From Phycisphaerales bacterium UBA1161 (lineage in GTDB: Bacteria > Planctomycetota > Phycisphaerae > Tepidisphaerales > Tepidisphaeraceae): a DNA stretch of 25,436 nucleotides. Location of the stretch: positions 1,002 through 26,437 of the forward strand of contig DBZL01000005.1 in NCBI GenBank assembly GCA_002311745.1. Reading direction: 5' to 3'. Under the pieces are notes generated by a model, which was given only the letters and a program-made list of their open reading frames with translations, was not told the origin of the DNA and did not search any database. Position numbers and translations under genes: made by a program. This document shows positions 7,969 through 16,175 of the stretch, one piece after another (the stretch's first letter is position 1; every line of letters starts with the position of its first letter).

Positions 7969-8976
7969 CTAAGTGCTGGGCGTCATTTCCGGCGATTCCG
8001 CCCGCTTGCGCAGCGCTTCCATCTTCTCGCGCACTTCCTGGGCGATGCGGGTGTTGGGGAAATCGTTGATGATTTCATCACCCAGGCGGATGGCCTCGGC
8101 CCAGTTGTGGTCCTGCACCGCCAGGGCGAACCGCACCCGCAGCGCCTCACGCTTCTCCTTGAACACGTTGCGGGCGATTTCCTGCATCGAATCGGCCTCG
8201 GCCGGCGTCAGGTACAAATCCAGATGCTTCAGAATCTCGATGCTTCCGTCCACGTCGTGACGGACGACCGCCTCGTCCCAGCTGGCGCGAAGCTGCTGCT
8301 TGCGCATCTGTCGGCGATTCTCGATCTCCTCCGGAAGACGCTGCACCTGCGCATCGTTCGGATGCTGCGCCATCAGCTTTTGCGCTTCCTGCAGGGCAGC
8401 CCCCCAGGCCTCGGCCTGAACGTAGCGGTCGATCGGAGCCGTCATTTCAGCCATGCGGCGCCGCTGTACCTCTTCGAGCTTGGCGTGGATTTCCTCGCGA
8501 AACCGGTCCGCCTCCTGCTTGTATCCAAAGCTCGCCTCGATGTCGTTGGCCAGATTCAGCGCCGCTTCCCAGTCCTGACGGCCGATCTCCTCCTGCACCG
8601 CCCGCCGCACCGCCTCGCGGTCCTTCTCACGGAACACCACGCCCTTGGCGCGATCGCTGATCAATTGCTGTTCGCTGATCAGGTTCATCAGCACCGCAAT
8701 GCTCTGTAGTCGCTCGCCCAAAGCCTCCATGATCTCTTCCTGGTGCTCCAGGGCGGCCTTGCGGGCGGCCACCAGGTTCAGCGCCACCGGCAGCGTCAGC
8801 AGGGCGGCCAAAAGGCCCAGCACCGCCGCCCCCAGCAGCGCCGCGCCGGCCACGGATGCGCTGGAGCCCACCGGCGATTGCAGTAGGGCGATGCCCACGA
8901 TCATCACCACCGCAATGGCCAACAGCCCCACCGCGTAAATCCACAAAAAGGAAGCAACGCTCTGTTTATTTGCCAT
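7969..8976 (-). CDS. Membrane-anchored coiled-coil/TPR-like protein of unknown function
   Basis: I do not recognise the family. The 335 residues start with two hydrophobic helices (about 9-31 and 41-68) separated by a short Gly/Ser/Ala loop. A long, charged, helical cytoplasmic region follows. It contains repeated units of the form DWEAALNLANDIEASF, AWGAALQEAQKLMAQHPNDAQV and NWAEAIRLGDEIINDFPNTRI, which resemble degenerate TPR helices. The spacing and the final NDFPNTRIAQEVREKM fit an assembly-factor or scaffold role, but that is only an analogy. It lies upstream of the GT2 gene on the same strand (37-base gap) and is probably cotranscribed. No strong Shine-Dalgarno is seen before the ATG at 8976. 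Confidence 0.7.
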   Translation of the reverse strand: MANKQSVASFLWIYAVGLLAIAVVMIVGIALLQSPVGSSASVAGAALLGAAVLGLLAALLTLPVALNLVAARKAALEHQEEIMEALGERLQSIAVLMNLISEQQLISDRAKGVVFREKDREAVRRAVQEEIGRQDWEAALNLANDIEASFGYKQEADRFREEIHAKLEEVQRRRMAEMTAPIDRYVQAEAWGAALQEAQKLMAQHPNDAQVQRLPEEIENRRQMRKQQLRASWDEAVVRHDVDGSIEILKHLDLYLTPAEADSMQEIARNVFKEKREALRVRFALAVQDHNWAEAIRLGDEIINDFPNTRIAQEVREKMEALRKRAESPEMTPST

Positions 8977-9065
8977 AGGTCTACCGCAGCGAACTGCCGG
9001 GATATGTTCAAAACACTAGGTTATCGTGCGGGGCAATATGAAGTCAATGATAAGATTGGAATGCG

Positions 9066-9302
9066 TCAGGATTCGGCCGGCGATGCAGGTTTTGCAGTCG
9101 CAGTCGCCGCCGCATTCGCCGCCGCGATCGCGGCCGCGGCGGCCCGGGCCGCCACGCGGGCGGCTACCGCCGCCTCTTTCGCGTGACGGTCACGCAGTTC
9201 CCACAGCCGACGCCCACGCTCCGCCGCCATGATCGCCAACATCGTCCAGCCGCAGGCGATGCACCCCGCCACAACCAGAAAATCGATCCCGCCGCTGCCC
9301 AT
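9066..9302 (-). CDS. Small single-pass membrane protein with an alanine-rich tail
   Basis: This 78-residue predicted protein has a hydrophobic helix (about 6-27, FLVVAGCIACGWTMLAIMAA), then a basic/acidic stretch (ERGRRLWELRDRHAKEAA), then about 30 residues almost entirely Ala with Val, Arg, Asn and Thr. The helix-plus-charged-stop pattern argues for a real protein. The tail is low-complexity GCC/GCG repeat and could be drifting. It starts 33 bases after the rsmB stop on the same strand, so it may be the last gene of the def-fmt-rsmB operon. No function is recognisable. Confidence 0.55.
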   Translation of the reverse strand: MGSGGIDFLVVAGCIACGWTMLAIMAAERGRRLWELRDRHAKEAAVAARVAARAAAAAIAAANAAATATAKPASPAES

Positions 9303-9335
9303 ACCCGCTTCATCGGATTATCCCCTGGGGCGGGT

Positions 9336-10640
9336 TTACCCCGGGCTCTTGCCAAGCCTTGCGACATAACCCCCGTCGCGATAGCGAGCCGGATTGCCAT
9401 CCGGGAAACTGGGCAGAATGGTGCATTGGTCCGCTAACGCAAATTCCTGGTGCTTTTCGAGGAATTGTTCGATTTGCTCCTGGTTTTCTTCCGGCCAGAT
9501 GCTGCACGTGCTGTAGAGCAACAGCCCGCCCGCCGCCAGCCACGCCGCCGTGTCATCCAGGATCTGCCGCTGCAATTTGCCCAGCGACGCCAGCCGCCGT
9601 GCGTCCTGCGCATAGCGCGCCTCGGGCCGGCGAGCCAGCACGCCGCTGTTGCTGCACGGAACATCAACTAAAATCCTGTCAAACGCCCCCGGAAGCCGCA
9701 ACGCGATGCCCGATAGCTCCGCTGCGCAATACGTTTGCACGTTTTCAATCCCGCGGCGATCCAGCAGTTGATCCAGCGCGCGGCAACGGCTGCGCGACGC
9801 GTCGACCGCGACGATCAGGCCGGTGCTCCCCATCCGCTGCACCATCTGCAGCGTTTTGGTTCCGCGACCGGCGCAGCGGTCCAGCACGCGCTGGCCCTGG
9901 GTCAGTTCCATTTGATCCACAACGGCCGCGGCCGTCGCGTCCTGAGCCTGCGCCAGGCCGTTGGCCGCCCAATCGGCCAGAATGGCTCGCGTCGCCCCAG
10001 TGACTGCGAACATCCCGCGCTGCTCGTGCGGCGTGAGGTGCACTTCCGGCCGCTGCACGGCCCCGACGTCCACGCCGTCAAACAATCGAACCAACGTCGG
10101 CGGCTCGCAGTTGTCGTGCCGGCAAAACGCCAAAGCCTCCTGCGTGCCCAGAAGCTGGGCGAGCTTGTCAAACAACTCCGGAGGATGCGACAGCGCGATC
10201 TGGGCGAATCGGCGTGGATCGGACGCCTCATCCGGCAGCGGTGGGGGGCCTTGCCGCGTCGCGTTGCGAAGAATTGCATTCACGAATCCCGCCCCCCGGC
10301 TGCGCCCGAACCGCTTGGCCTGCGCCACCGCCTCGTTGACCGCCGCTGACGCCGGAATCCGATCCAAGAATTCCAACTGGTACAGCCCGATCGCCAGAAT
10401 CTTCTGCAACAGCGGATCGATCTGCCCCAGCCGCTTTCCCGCAAAATGCTCAATGTGGTGCTGGAGCAGCAGCAGATTCTTCACCACGCCAACCACGAGC
10501 TGCTCACTCAGCGCCAGGTCGCGTGGATCGGCAGGGGGGCGGAGGCGAATGCGCTTGAGTGCCTTGGCCGGCCAACGCGGCAGGCGTCGGGCGTCCAATT
10601 CAGCCAGCGCAAAATCCCGACCCGACATGCGGTACCCCAT
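9336..10640 (-). CDS. rsmB: 16S rRNA (cytosine-967-C5)-methyltransferase RsmB-like
   Basis: This 434-residue protein is close to the E. coli RsmB length of 429. Residues 38-130 form a NusB-like RNA-binding domain (QKILAIGLYQLEFLDRIPASAAVNEAVAQAKRFG is the typical core, 79-112). The rest is an m5C methyltransferase fold with SAM motif I LDRCAGRGTKTL (253-264), acidic motif II VAVDAS (277-282), motif IV DVPCS (326-330, Cys329) and motif VI STCSIWPEEN (377-386, Cys379). Both cysteines used in m5C catalysis are present. Motif I is unusual in reading CAGRGTKT where most relatives have CAAPGGKT, and motif IV is followed by NSGVLARRPEARY instead of a GTG-RRHPD-like stretch. The gene lies 13 bases after fmt in the classical def-fmt-rsmB order. 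Translation may start at Met1 or Met5. Confidence 0.9.
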   Translation of the reverse strand: MGYRMSGRDFALAELDARRLPRWPAKALKRIRLRPPADPRDLALSEQLVVGVVKNLLLLQHHIEHFAGKRLGQIDPLLQKILAIGLYQLEFLDRIPASAAVNEAVAQAKRFGRSRGAGFVNAILRNATRQGPPPLPDEASDPRRFAQIALSHPPELFDKLAQLLGTQEALAFCRHDNCEPPTLVRLFDGVDVGAVQRPEVHLTPHEQRGMFAVTGATRAILADWAANGLAQAQDATAAAVVDQMELTQGQRVLDRCAGRGTKTLQMVQRMGSTGLIVAVDASRSRCRALDQLLDRRGIENVQTYCAAELSGIALRLPGAFDRILVDVPCSNSGVLARRPEARYAQDARRLASLGKLQRQILDDTAAWLAAGGLLLYSTCSIWPEENQEQIEQFLEKHQEFALADQCTILPSFPDGNPARYRDGGYVARLGKSPG

Positions 10641-10653
10641 CAGGCTTCACGTC

Positions 10654-11583
10654 TTAGATCGATTCCAATCGCATTCCCGGCATCCAGGGATTTCCGCGTC
10701 GATAGTCCGCCAGCGGCATGGCCCGCTTGCCTTGCGGCTGGACCTCGAGGATTTGCACGGCGTTGCCCTCGCCGGCGCAGACGTGGCCGCTGACCAGGAT
10801 TTCGCCGGGGCGCCAGCGACTTCCTTCCCCGGCGGCGGGGCGGGCGCGCACCAGCGTCAAACGCCCTTGCTCGTTGCCGCTGGCGTCCAGCACGCGCACC
10901 GCGCATCCGGGCCAGGGGTACAAACCGCGGATTTTGCGCGCGATCTGCGCCGCCCGCGCAGACCAATCGATCGTCGCGGATTTGCGGTTCAGCTTTGGCG
11001 CGGTTGTCGCGACGGAATCATCCTGCGGCGTTTCCACGGCTCTTGCAGCCTCCAAATCCCCCATCACTTGCAGGACCAATTCGACGCCGTCCTTGGCCAA
11101 GCGGCCGTACAACTCGCCGGCGGTTTCCGTCTCGCCGATGGCGAGGCTCGACTGCGCCAGGATCGCACCGGCATCCATTATCTCCGCCAGGCGAATCACC
11201 GAATTCCCCGTGACGCTCTGGCCGCTGAGAATCGCCCAGTTGACCGGCGCCGCGCCGCGGAATTGCGGCAGGCGCGAGGCGTGCAGGTTGATGCTGCCCA
11301 GCCGCGGATGATCGATCGCCGCCGGCGCCAGCTTTTGGCCGAAGGCGATCACCACCATCAGATCAGCAGGAGGCAGCTCCTGCGCGCTCAGATGGTCCGT
11401 GCGCCTCAGAGGCAGGCCATGTTCCAGGGCGAATTGGGCGATGGGCGTGGGCGTCATTTTCAGCCCGCGGCCGGCGGGGCGGTCGACCTGCGTGAAGACG
11501 CCCACCAGCTCGTGTCCGGCCTGCAACAGCGCCGCCAGCGTGGGCAATCCAAACTCGCCGCTGCCGGTGAAGATGATGCGCAT
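10654..11583 (-). CDS. fmt: Methionyl-tRNA formyltransferase
   Basis: This 309-residue enzyme formylates Met-tRNAi using 10-formyl-tetrahydrofolate, giving fMet for initiation. The N-terminal Rossmann domain starts MRIIFTGSGEFGLPTL, matching the usual IIFAGTPDFA pattern. The active-site segment GSINLHASRLPQFRGAAPVNWAI contains Asn99 and His101, and the catalytic Asp137 lies in MDAGA. E. coli has the equivalents Asn108, His110 and Asp146. The C-terminal OB-fold domain is seen from about residue 205 (ARKIRGLYPWPGCAV). The family's DTGD reads DAGA here, so the second Asp is missing, but the catalytic one is kept. It sits between def and rsmB with 13-base gaps on both sides, the standard bacterial arrangement. 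Confidence 0.96.
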   Translation of the reverse strand: MRIIFTGSGEFGLPTLAALLQAGHELVGVFTQVDRPAGRGLKMTPTPIAQFALEHGLPLRRTDHLSAQELPPADLMVVIAFGQKLAPAAIDHPRLGSINLHASRLPQFRGAAPVNWAILSGQSVTGNSVIRLAEIMDAGAILAQSSLAIGETETAGELYGRLAKDGVELVLQVMGDLEAARAVETPQDDSVATTAPKLNRKSATIDWSARAAQIARKIRGLYPWPGCAVRVLDASGNEQGRLTLVRARPAAGEGSRWRPGEILVSGHVCAGEGNAVQILEVQPQGKRAMPLADYRRGNPWMPGMRLESI

Positions 11584-11596
11584 GTTGGCTCAGACG

Positions 11597-12175
11597 TCAC
11601 ATGGCGGACTTGGCGCCGACGCCGGCGGCGCGGGTGGCGCGGGCGCCGACGGCCGTGCCCGCGGCTTCGGCGGCGAAGCGGTCTTCCAATTCCTTAAGCA
11701 ATTTGCGGCTTTCCATCCGCGCCGTCGGCCCCATGCGGTCGATGATCAGGATACCGTTGAGATGATCCAACTCGTGCTGCCAGATGCGCGGCAGAAAGCC
11801 GGTTTCGGATTGCTCGAAGACCTTGCCGGCGAGGTCCTGGGCGCGCATTCGCACGGCCGGGGCGCGGACGATCTGGGCGTTGAGGTTGGGCAGGCTCAGG
11901 CACCCCTCCTCGCCCGTCTCTTCGCCGTCGGCCTCGAACAGTTCGGGATTTACATAGACGCGGTCGTCTTCGGGTTTTCCGGTGGGATTGGCGATGAACA
12001 GGCGGATATTGTGTCCGACCTGCGCCGCCGCCAGGCCGACCCCGCGGGCCTCGCGCATCAGCTCAAACATCCGCTGTGCCAAGGCGCTCAGATTCTGGTC
12101 AAACGCTTCCACCGGCTTGCTGACGCGGCGCAGGCGCGGGTCGGGATAAACAATGATCTTCAGTTCCTCGTGCAT
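11597..12175 (-). CDS. def: Peptide deformylase
   Basis: This 192-residue metalloenzyme removes the formyl group from nascent protein N-termini. All three family motifs are visible: GVGLAAAQ (45-52), EGCLSLP (90-96, metal ligand Cys92) and QHELDHLNG (133-141, ligands His134 and His138, catalytic Glu135). I set the start at the ATG at 12175 (MHEELKIIVYPDPRLR), which gives the normal family N-terminus. The frame stays open far upstream, but that part is antisense to the TPR gene and has no deformylase sequence. The last 25 residues (Ala, Gly, Arg, Val-rich) extend beyond the usual end. It is the first gene of def-fmt-rsmB and is divergent from the TPR gene at 12353. Confidence 0.96.
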   Translation of the reverse strand: MHEELKIIVYPDPRLRRVSKPVEAFDQNLSALAQRMFELMREARGVGLAAAQVGHNIRLFIANPTGKPEDDRVYVNPELFEADGEETGEEGCLSLPNLNAQIVRAPAVRMRAQDLAGKVFEQSETGFLPRIWQHELDHLNGILIIDRMGPTARMESRKLLKELEDRFAAEAAGTAVGARATRAAGVGAKSAM

Positions 12176-12231
12176 GAACGCGCCGGGCGCACGCCGAGGG
12201 CGCCGCGGGCCCCTAACAGTAGAGCAATCGG

Positions 12232-12260
12232 TTGACAGGTTCAACCTGGCTGCATTAGAT
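12232..12260 (+). promoter_or_regulatory. Sigma-70-like promoter of the TPR protein gene
   Basis: TTGACA (12232-12237, perfect), a 17-base spacer, then TTAGAT (12255-12260, 4 of 6). Initiation near 12267 leaves a leader of about 85 bases before the GTG at 12353. A second pair of TTGAC-like boxes (12265-12275) lies just downstream and could be a weaker alternative. Confidence 0.55.
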
Positions 12261-12352
12261 TGCCTTGACTTGACGCACTTGGCATGATTATCACACGAAG
12301 ATGGGGCTGCCTGGAAGCACTTTGCGCATCGCCGGCTTGAAGGATAGGTATC

Positions 12353-13759
12353 GTGAGTGAAATTCCCGAAGGTTATCGCGAGGTTCCGGCGGAGGATCGG
12401 GCCAAGGCCCAGGTCTTTTTTGGCCATGGCCGCACCGTGGCCAACAACGGCAATTACGACTACGCCATCGAAATGTTCCTGCAAGGCCTGAGCCTCGATC
12501 CCGACGACGTGGGCGCACACCAGGAACTGCGCGACATTTCCTTCCGACGGACGGCCAGCGGCGGCAAGGGCACGGGCATGTTCGGAGCGATGAAGCTCAA
12601 GCGCTCCACCCGCGACGACAAGCAGAACATGCTCAACGCCGAGAAGTTGCTGGCGTATGACCCGGGCAACACCGATCACATGCAATCCATGATGCAATGC
12701 GCCCACAAGGCCGGGTATTACGACACGGTTTTGTGGATCGGCCCGATCCTTCAAAAGGCCAACCTGGACGACAAGAAGCCCGATTACAACAAGTTCCTGC
12801 TTCTGCGGGACATCTACAAATCGCTGAGGCAGTGGCGCCTGGCGGCGGATGCCGCCCAATGTGCCCTGCGCATGCGGCCGCAGGACATGGACCTGTCCAC
12901 CGAGGTGAAGAACCTGGGCGCGATGGACACCATGGACACCGCCGGCTACGCCAAGGGCGGCGGCTTCCGCGATCAGGTCCGCGATATGGACGGGCAGACC
13001 CGCTTGTTCCTGCAGGACAAGGATGTCACCGACAGAGGCGTCCAGGCCATGATGATCGCCGAGGCCGAGGCCCAGTACCGCGCCAACCCCGACGATTCCG
13101 CCAAGGCCATGAAGCTCGTCGAGGCGATGGAGAAGACGGACAACGCCGACTACGAAAACCGCGCCATCGAAATCCTCCAGGTCTTGTTCGAGCGCACCAA
13201 GCAGTTCCGGTATCGCCAGCGCATCGGAGCCATCAACATGCGCCAGATGAACCGCATGGAACGCTCCAAACGCGCCGCCCTGGCCCAGAGCCCCAAGGAT
13301 CCCGAACTGATCAAGGATTACACCAACTTCAAGCGCGAGCAAAACGAGTTCGAGCTCAAGGAATACCAGTTGGCCGCCGAAGCCTATCCCACCGAGATGA
13401 AATGGCGTTACGAGGTGGGCGTGCGCCTGTACAACCTTCAGCGCTACCAGGATGCCATTCCCGTGTTTCAGGAGGCGCGGATGGACCCGAAGTACCGCGT
13501 GGATGCGGGGCTGCTGGTGGGGCGCTCGTTCCTGGCCGCTGGATTTGCCGACGAAGCCGACGACACCCTGGCCATGCTCATCCGGGATTACCAGCTCATC
13601 GGCGACACCAAGTCCAAGGAAATGTACTACTGGCGGGGCCGGGCCCTGGAGCAAAAGGGCCAAAAACCCGAGGCCCTGAGCCACTACAGCAAAGTCGCCC
13701 AGTGGGAGTTCAACTACCTGGACGTGCAGGCACGCATCAAGCATCTCCGCGGCCACTGA
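12353..13759 (+). CDS. Large TPR-repeat protein of unknown function
   Basis: This 468-residue, highly charged, soluble-looking protein starts with GTG, backed by GAAGGA (12339-12344). TPR-like units are readable at the N-terminus (AKAQVFFGHGRTVANNGNYDYAIEMFLQGLSLDPDD, about 17-52), near 80-110 (NAEKLLAYDPGNTDHMQSM), 115-160, and at the C-terminus (MKWRYEVGVRLYNLQRYQDAIPVFQEARMDPKYR, and YYWRGRALEQKGQKPEALSHYSKVAQWE). The middle (about 165-330) is helical and less repetitive, with an MDTMDTAGYAKGGGFRDQ linker that looks disordered. There is no signal peptide and no membrane helix, so a cytoplasmic scaffold is likely. I do not recognise a named family. It is a single-gene unit between the promoter at 12232 and the terminator at 13785. 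Confidence 0.85.
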   Translation: MSEIPEGYREVPAEDRAKAQVFFGHGRTVANNGNYDYAIEMFLQGLSLDPDDVGAHQELRDISFRRTASGGKGTGMFGAMKLKRSTRDDKQNMLNAEKLLAYDPGNTDHMQSMMQCAHKAGYYDTVLWIGPILQKANLDDKKPDYNKFLLLRDIYKSLRQWRLAADAAQCALRMRPQDMDLSTEVKNLGAMDTMDTAGYAKGGGFRDQVRDMDGQTRLFLQDKDVTDRGVQAMMIAEAEAQYRANPDDSAKAMKLVEAMEKTDNADYENRAIEILQVLFERTKQFRYRQRIGAINMRQMNRMERSKRAALAQSPKDPELIKDYTNFKREQNEFELKEYQLAAEAYPTEMKWRYEVGVRLYNLQRYQDAIPVFQEARMDPKYRVDAGLLVGRSFLAAGFADEADDTLAMLIRDYQLIGDTKSKEMYYWRGRALEQKGQKPEALSHYSKVAQWEFNYLDVQARIKHLRGH

Positions 13760-13784
13760 ACGTTGGCTCCATTCTCGAGCTGAG

Positions 13785-13810
13785 CCGGCCCGTCCTCGGG
13801 CCGGTCTTTT
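13785..13810 (+). terminator. Rho-independent terminator after the TPR gene
   Basis: A perfect 8-bp stem CCGGCCCG / CGGGCCGG (13785-13792 and 13797-13804) with loop TCCT is followed by TCTTTT. It lies 25 bases after the TPR stop codon and separates that gene from the next operon. Confidence 0.85.
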
Positions 13811-13845
13811 CCGGACATCTCAAGGTTGCTCCAGCGCCCGATGGA

Positions 13846-13851
13846 TATAAT
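13846..13851 (+). promoter_or_regulatory. Consensus -10 box directly before the small-protein gene
   Basis: TATAAT (perfect) lies ten bases upstream of the ATG at 13862. Transcription would start about 13858, giving a nearly leaderless mRNA. No good -35 is present at 16-18 bases; TTGCTC at 13826 has a spacer of only 14. There is no Shine-Dalgarno before the ATG. Confidence 0.4.
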
Positions 13852-13861
13852 GCTCCGAGCC

Positions 13862-14104
13862 ATGAACGATCCCGCCCTCAGCATCGACCGCATCCTTCTG
13901 CTGCCTCCCCCGGCCGGCGAAAACGAGCACGTCGTGGTCAATCGCCCGCTGCATCGCATCATGGCCTTTGCCGGTTATTCCATCGATGATATCGTGGACG
14001 ACCCGATCGCGCGCCACACGATCTACGGGTATTACAAGCTGTACCGTGAAGTGCGCCGAACCTACGAGATCATCGATTTGGAACGGCAATGGAATAATGG
14101 ATAA
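13862..14104 (+). CDS. Small protein of unknown function (80 aa), first gene of the GT4-ketosynthase operon
   Basis: I do not recognise it. The 80-residue sequence MNDPALSIDRILLLPPP... has a short Pro-rich stretch near residue 15, then mixed hydrophobic and acidic residues (FAGYSIDDIVDDPIARHTIYGYY, about 37-59) and a basic helical C-terminus (KLYREVRRTYEIIDLERQW). It has no signal peptide and no membrane helix. Its stop overlaps the start of the next gene by eight bases (14097-14104), which is typical of translational coupling and supports the frame as real. In-frame starts also exist at 13850 and further upstream. I prefer 13862 because the earlier ATG falls inside the -10 box. Confidence 0.6.
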   Translation: MNDPALSIDRILLLPPPAGENEHVVVNRPLHRIMAFAGYSIDDIVDDPIARHTIYGYYKLYREVRRTYEIIDLERQWNNG

Positions 14105-15071
14105 GGGCCGCGTCTTTTACGTCAGTCACGATATCCCGCTGCCGCGCGGCGGCATCGGCATCCTTTATGACCACGTGGCCGTCCTCCGCCGCCACGGCTT
14201 GGACGCCTTCATCGTGCAAGGCACGCCCGATTTTGTCTATCCCTTCGCGCACCAGTCCGTCCCCGTGATTTATTCCGGCTCCATCGGCGCCGTGAGCTAT
14301 CGCGACACCTTTGTCATCCCCGAAGATCATCCCCTCTTGAGCAGTTTGCGCAGCGTGGAATGCGGCAAAATCCTGTTTTGCCAAAATCACTACTACATCT
14401 ATCACGGCCTGGACCCCGGCCAGAGCTGGACGGATTTCGGCATTCAGGATTACATGGCTCTCTCGCAGCCGATCGGCGACGCCCTGCGCACGTGGTTCGG
14501 CGTCGAGGCCACGGTGGTGCGGCCCGCGGTCGATGAGCTGTTCTTTACGGACCAGCCGGCTCCCTTCGCCCGGCCCCTGAACGTCGCCTTCATGCCGCGG
14601 AAGGGGACCGCAAACCTGCGCTTGCTCCAGGGACTGCTCGGCCCGTACGTGCAGCCGAAGCTCGCTTGGCCCATCCGGTGGCGCCCCATCGATGCCCTGC
14701 AACGCCCGCAAGTCGCCGAAATCCTCGAATCCTGTCCTATCTACATCACGACTCCCTATCACGAGGGCCTTGGCCTGCCCAGCCTGGAGGCGATGGCGGC
14801 CGGATGCTTGGTCATCGGCTATCGCGCCGGCGGCGGCCTGGATTACGCCACCGATGACAACGGCCTGTGGGTCCCCGATGACGACCCGTTCGCGCTTGCT
14901 CAAAAGCTCCAGGACATGGTGGGTCGGCTTTCTGATCCTTCCTATCTGGGCACGATCCAGCAAATCCGCCAATCGGGCCAAGCCACGGCCCGGCGATACA
15001 GCAGCCAGGCCCAGGAAGCCGCACTTCTGGAATTTTGGCGCTGCTATTTTCACAAACGACAACTGACATGA
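14097..15071 (+). CDS. GT4-type glycosyltransferase (GT-B fold)
   Basis: This 324-residue enzyme should use a nucleotide-sugar donor with retention of configuration. The N-terminal acceptor domain begins GRVFYVSHDIPLPRGGIGILYDHVAVLRRHG, with the Gly-rich loop typical of GT-B enzymes. The C-terminal donor domain has the EX7E motif as Glu223 and Glu231 in TPYHEGLGLPSLEAMAAG, then GLWVPDDDP. The N-terminal half is shorter than in most GT4 enzymes, which run to 370-400 residues. I chose the ATG at 14097 rather than the longer frame from 13968, because the extra 43 residues are antigenic-looking Ser/Thr/Arg noise that overlaps the upstream gene. Its stop overlaps the next start in ATGA (15068-15071). 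The three genes are one operon. Confidence 0.88.
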   Translation: MDKGRVFYVSHDIPLPRGGIGILYDHVAVLRRHGLDAFIVQGTPDFVYPFAHQSVPVIYSGSIGAVSYRDTFVIPEDHPLLSSLRSVECGKILFCQNHYYIYHGLDPGQSWTDFGIQDYMALSQPIGDALRTWFGVEATVVRPAVDELFFTDQPAPFARPLNVAFMPRKGTANLRLLQGLLGPYVQPKLAWPIRWRPIDALQRPQVAEILESCPIYITTPYHEGLGLPSLEAMAAGCLVIGYRAGGGLDYATDDNGLWVPDDDPFALAQKLQDMVGRLSDPSYLGTIQQIRQSGQATARRYSSQAQEAALLEFWRCYFHKRQLT

Positions 15072-16147
15072 CTGCGCCTGCGGTCATCGCGGGCGTTGGC
15101 TTGGTCACGGCTCTGGGCTCCTCGGCCGACCAGACGTGGGAAGCGCTGTTGGCCGGTCGCGCCATCGCGGATCATGCGCGCATCGACGGACTTGCGGCGG
15201 GCAACCGCGCCGGGCAACTGGCCTTGACCGCCGCCCGGCAGGCGCTTGCCCAGGCAGGATGGACCCCGCCCATCCTGGCCGGCATCGGCACGGGATTATT
15301 TCTGGGCACCAGCAAAGGCCCGATTGAGGATTGGCTCTCCAATGGGCCGGGACCCGATGGCATGGGTCAGATCGCGGCATGGCTGGCCGCGGAGCTGCAC
15401 ATGGGCTGCGGTCCGCGTCTGACGCTATCCGCCGCCTGCGCCAGCGGACTGCACGCCCTGATTCGCGCCGCCATGTCTCTGGCCGGCGGTGAATCGCAGC
15501 GCGCGTTGGTGGTTGCCGTGGAAGCGGCCGTGCATCCGCTGTTTCTGGCCAGCTTCCAACGGCTGGGCGTCCTGGCGCCGCAAGGGCATGGCTGCCGGCC
15601 GTTCGATCAGAACCGCCGCGGATTTTTGATGAGCGAAGCCGCCGCCGCCGTCTGCCTCCAGCCCGCCGAGCAGGCGGCCGCCTCGCCCCTGCCGCGCCTC
15701 GACTGCTTTGCGATAGGGGGGGATGCGACACATCTCACCGCCACCGATCCAGACGCGCAGACGCTGCGCCGTTTGCTCCAACAGGTCATCGACGGCCGCC
15801 GCGTCGATCTGGTTCACGCCCACGGCACCGGCACGCTGCTCAACGACCCGGCGGAGCTATCCGCCATCGAATCCGCCGTCGCGACCACGGGCAGTTGCCC
15901 GCTGGTCTATTCGCATAAGGCGGCCCTGGGCCACAGCCAGGGCGCCGCCGGCCTCGTTTCCGTGGTCGTGAACTGCCTCTGCCACCGCGACGCCGCGGTG
16001 CCGCCGAACGTGAATACGACCCATCCACTGCCCACCCGCGCCGTGCGAATCAGCCAATCCGCCCAGCGCACCCCGATCCGGCGGAGCCTCGCAATAGCCA
16101 GCGGCTTCGGCGGCCCAGTAGCGGTTTTGGCACTGGAATCCGCCTAG
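15068..16147 (+). CDS. Stand-alone beta-ketoacyl synthase (KAS I/II-like)
   Basis: This 359-residue thiolase-fold condensing enzyme carries a complete Cys-His-His triad: Cys124 in SAACASGLHA, His252 in HAHGTGT and His289 in SHKAALGHSQGAAG, plus Lys284. It should join an acyl unit to malonyl-ACP with loss of CO2. It is about 50 residues shorter than FabF. The part before Cys124 is compressed, so the dimer and substrate pocket may differ. No ACP, ketoreductase or other fatty-acid gene is adjacent. It instead shares an operon with a GT4 enzyme and a small unknown protein, starting within the GT4 stop codon. This points to a specialised lipid or polyketide-like product, but that is inference. A start 11 codons earlier is possible but overlaps the GT4 gene further. 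Confidence 0.9.
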   Translation: MTAPAVIAGVGLVTALGSSADQTWEALLAGRAIADHARIDGLAAGNRAGQLALTAARQALAQAGWTPPILAGIGTGLFLGTSKGPIEDWLSNGPGPDGMGQIAAWLAAELHMGCGPRLTLSAACASGLHALIRAAMSLAGGESQRALVVAVEAAVHPLFLASFQRLGVLAPQGHGCRPFDQNRRGFLMSEAAAAVCLQPAEQAAASPLPRLDCFAIGGDATHLTATDPDAQTLRRLLQQVIDGRRVDLVHAHGTGTLLNDPAELSAIESAVATTGSCPLVYSHKAALGHSQGAAGLVSVVVNCLCHRDAAVPPNVNTTHPLPTRAVRISQSAQRTPIRRSLAIASGFGGPVAVLALESA

Positions 16148-16175
16148 AACAGTCTCACTACAAATAAATTTCCAA

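Noticed and set aside
9961..11697. 578-codon plus-strand frame
   Set aside because: Antisense to rsmB and fmt, with no recognisable domain.
12176..13756. A minus-strand frame that extends the deformylase gene upstream to 719 codons
   Set aside because: It is antisense to the TPR gene, low-complexity (His, Gly, Leu, Val) and lacks any domain. The deformylase fold starts at MHEELKIIVYPD.
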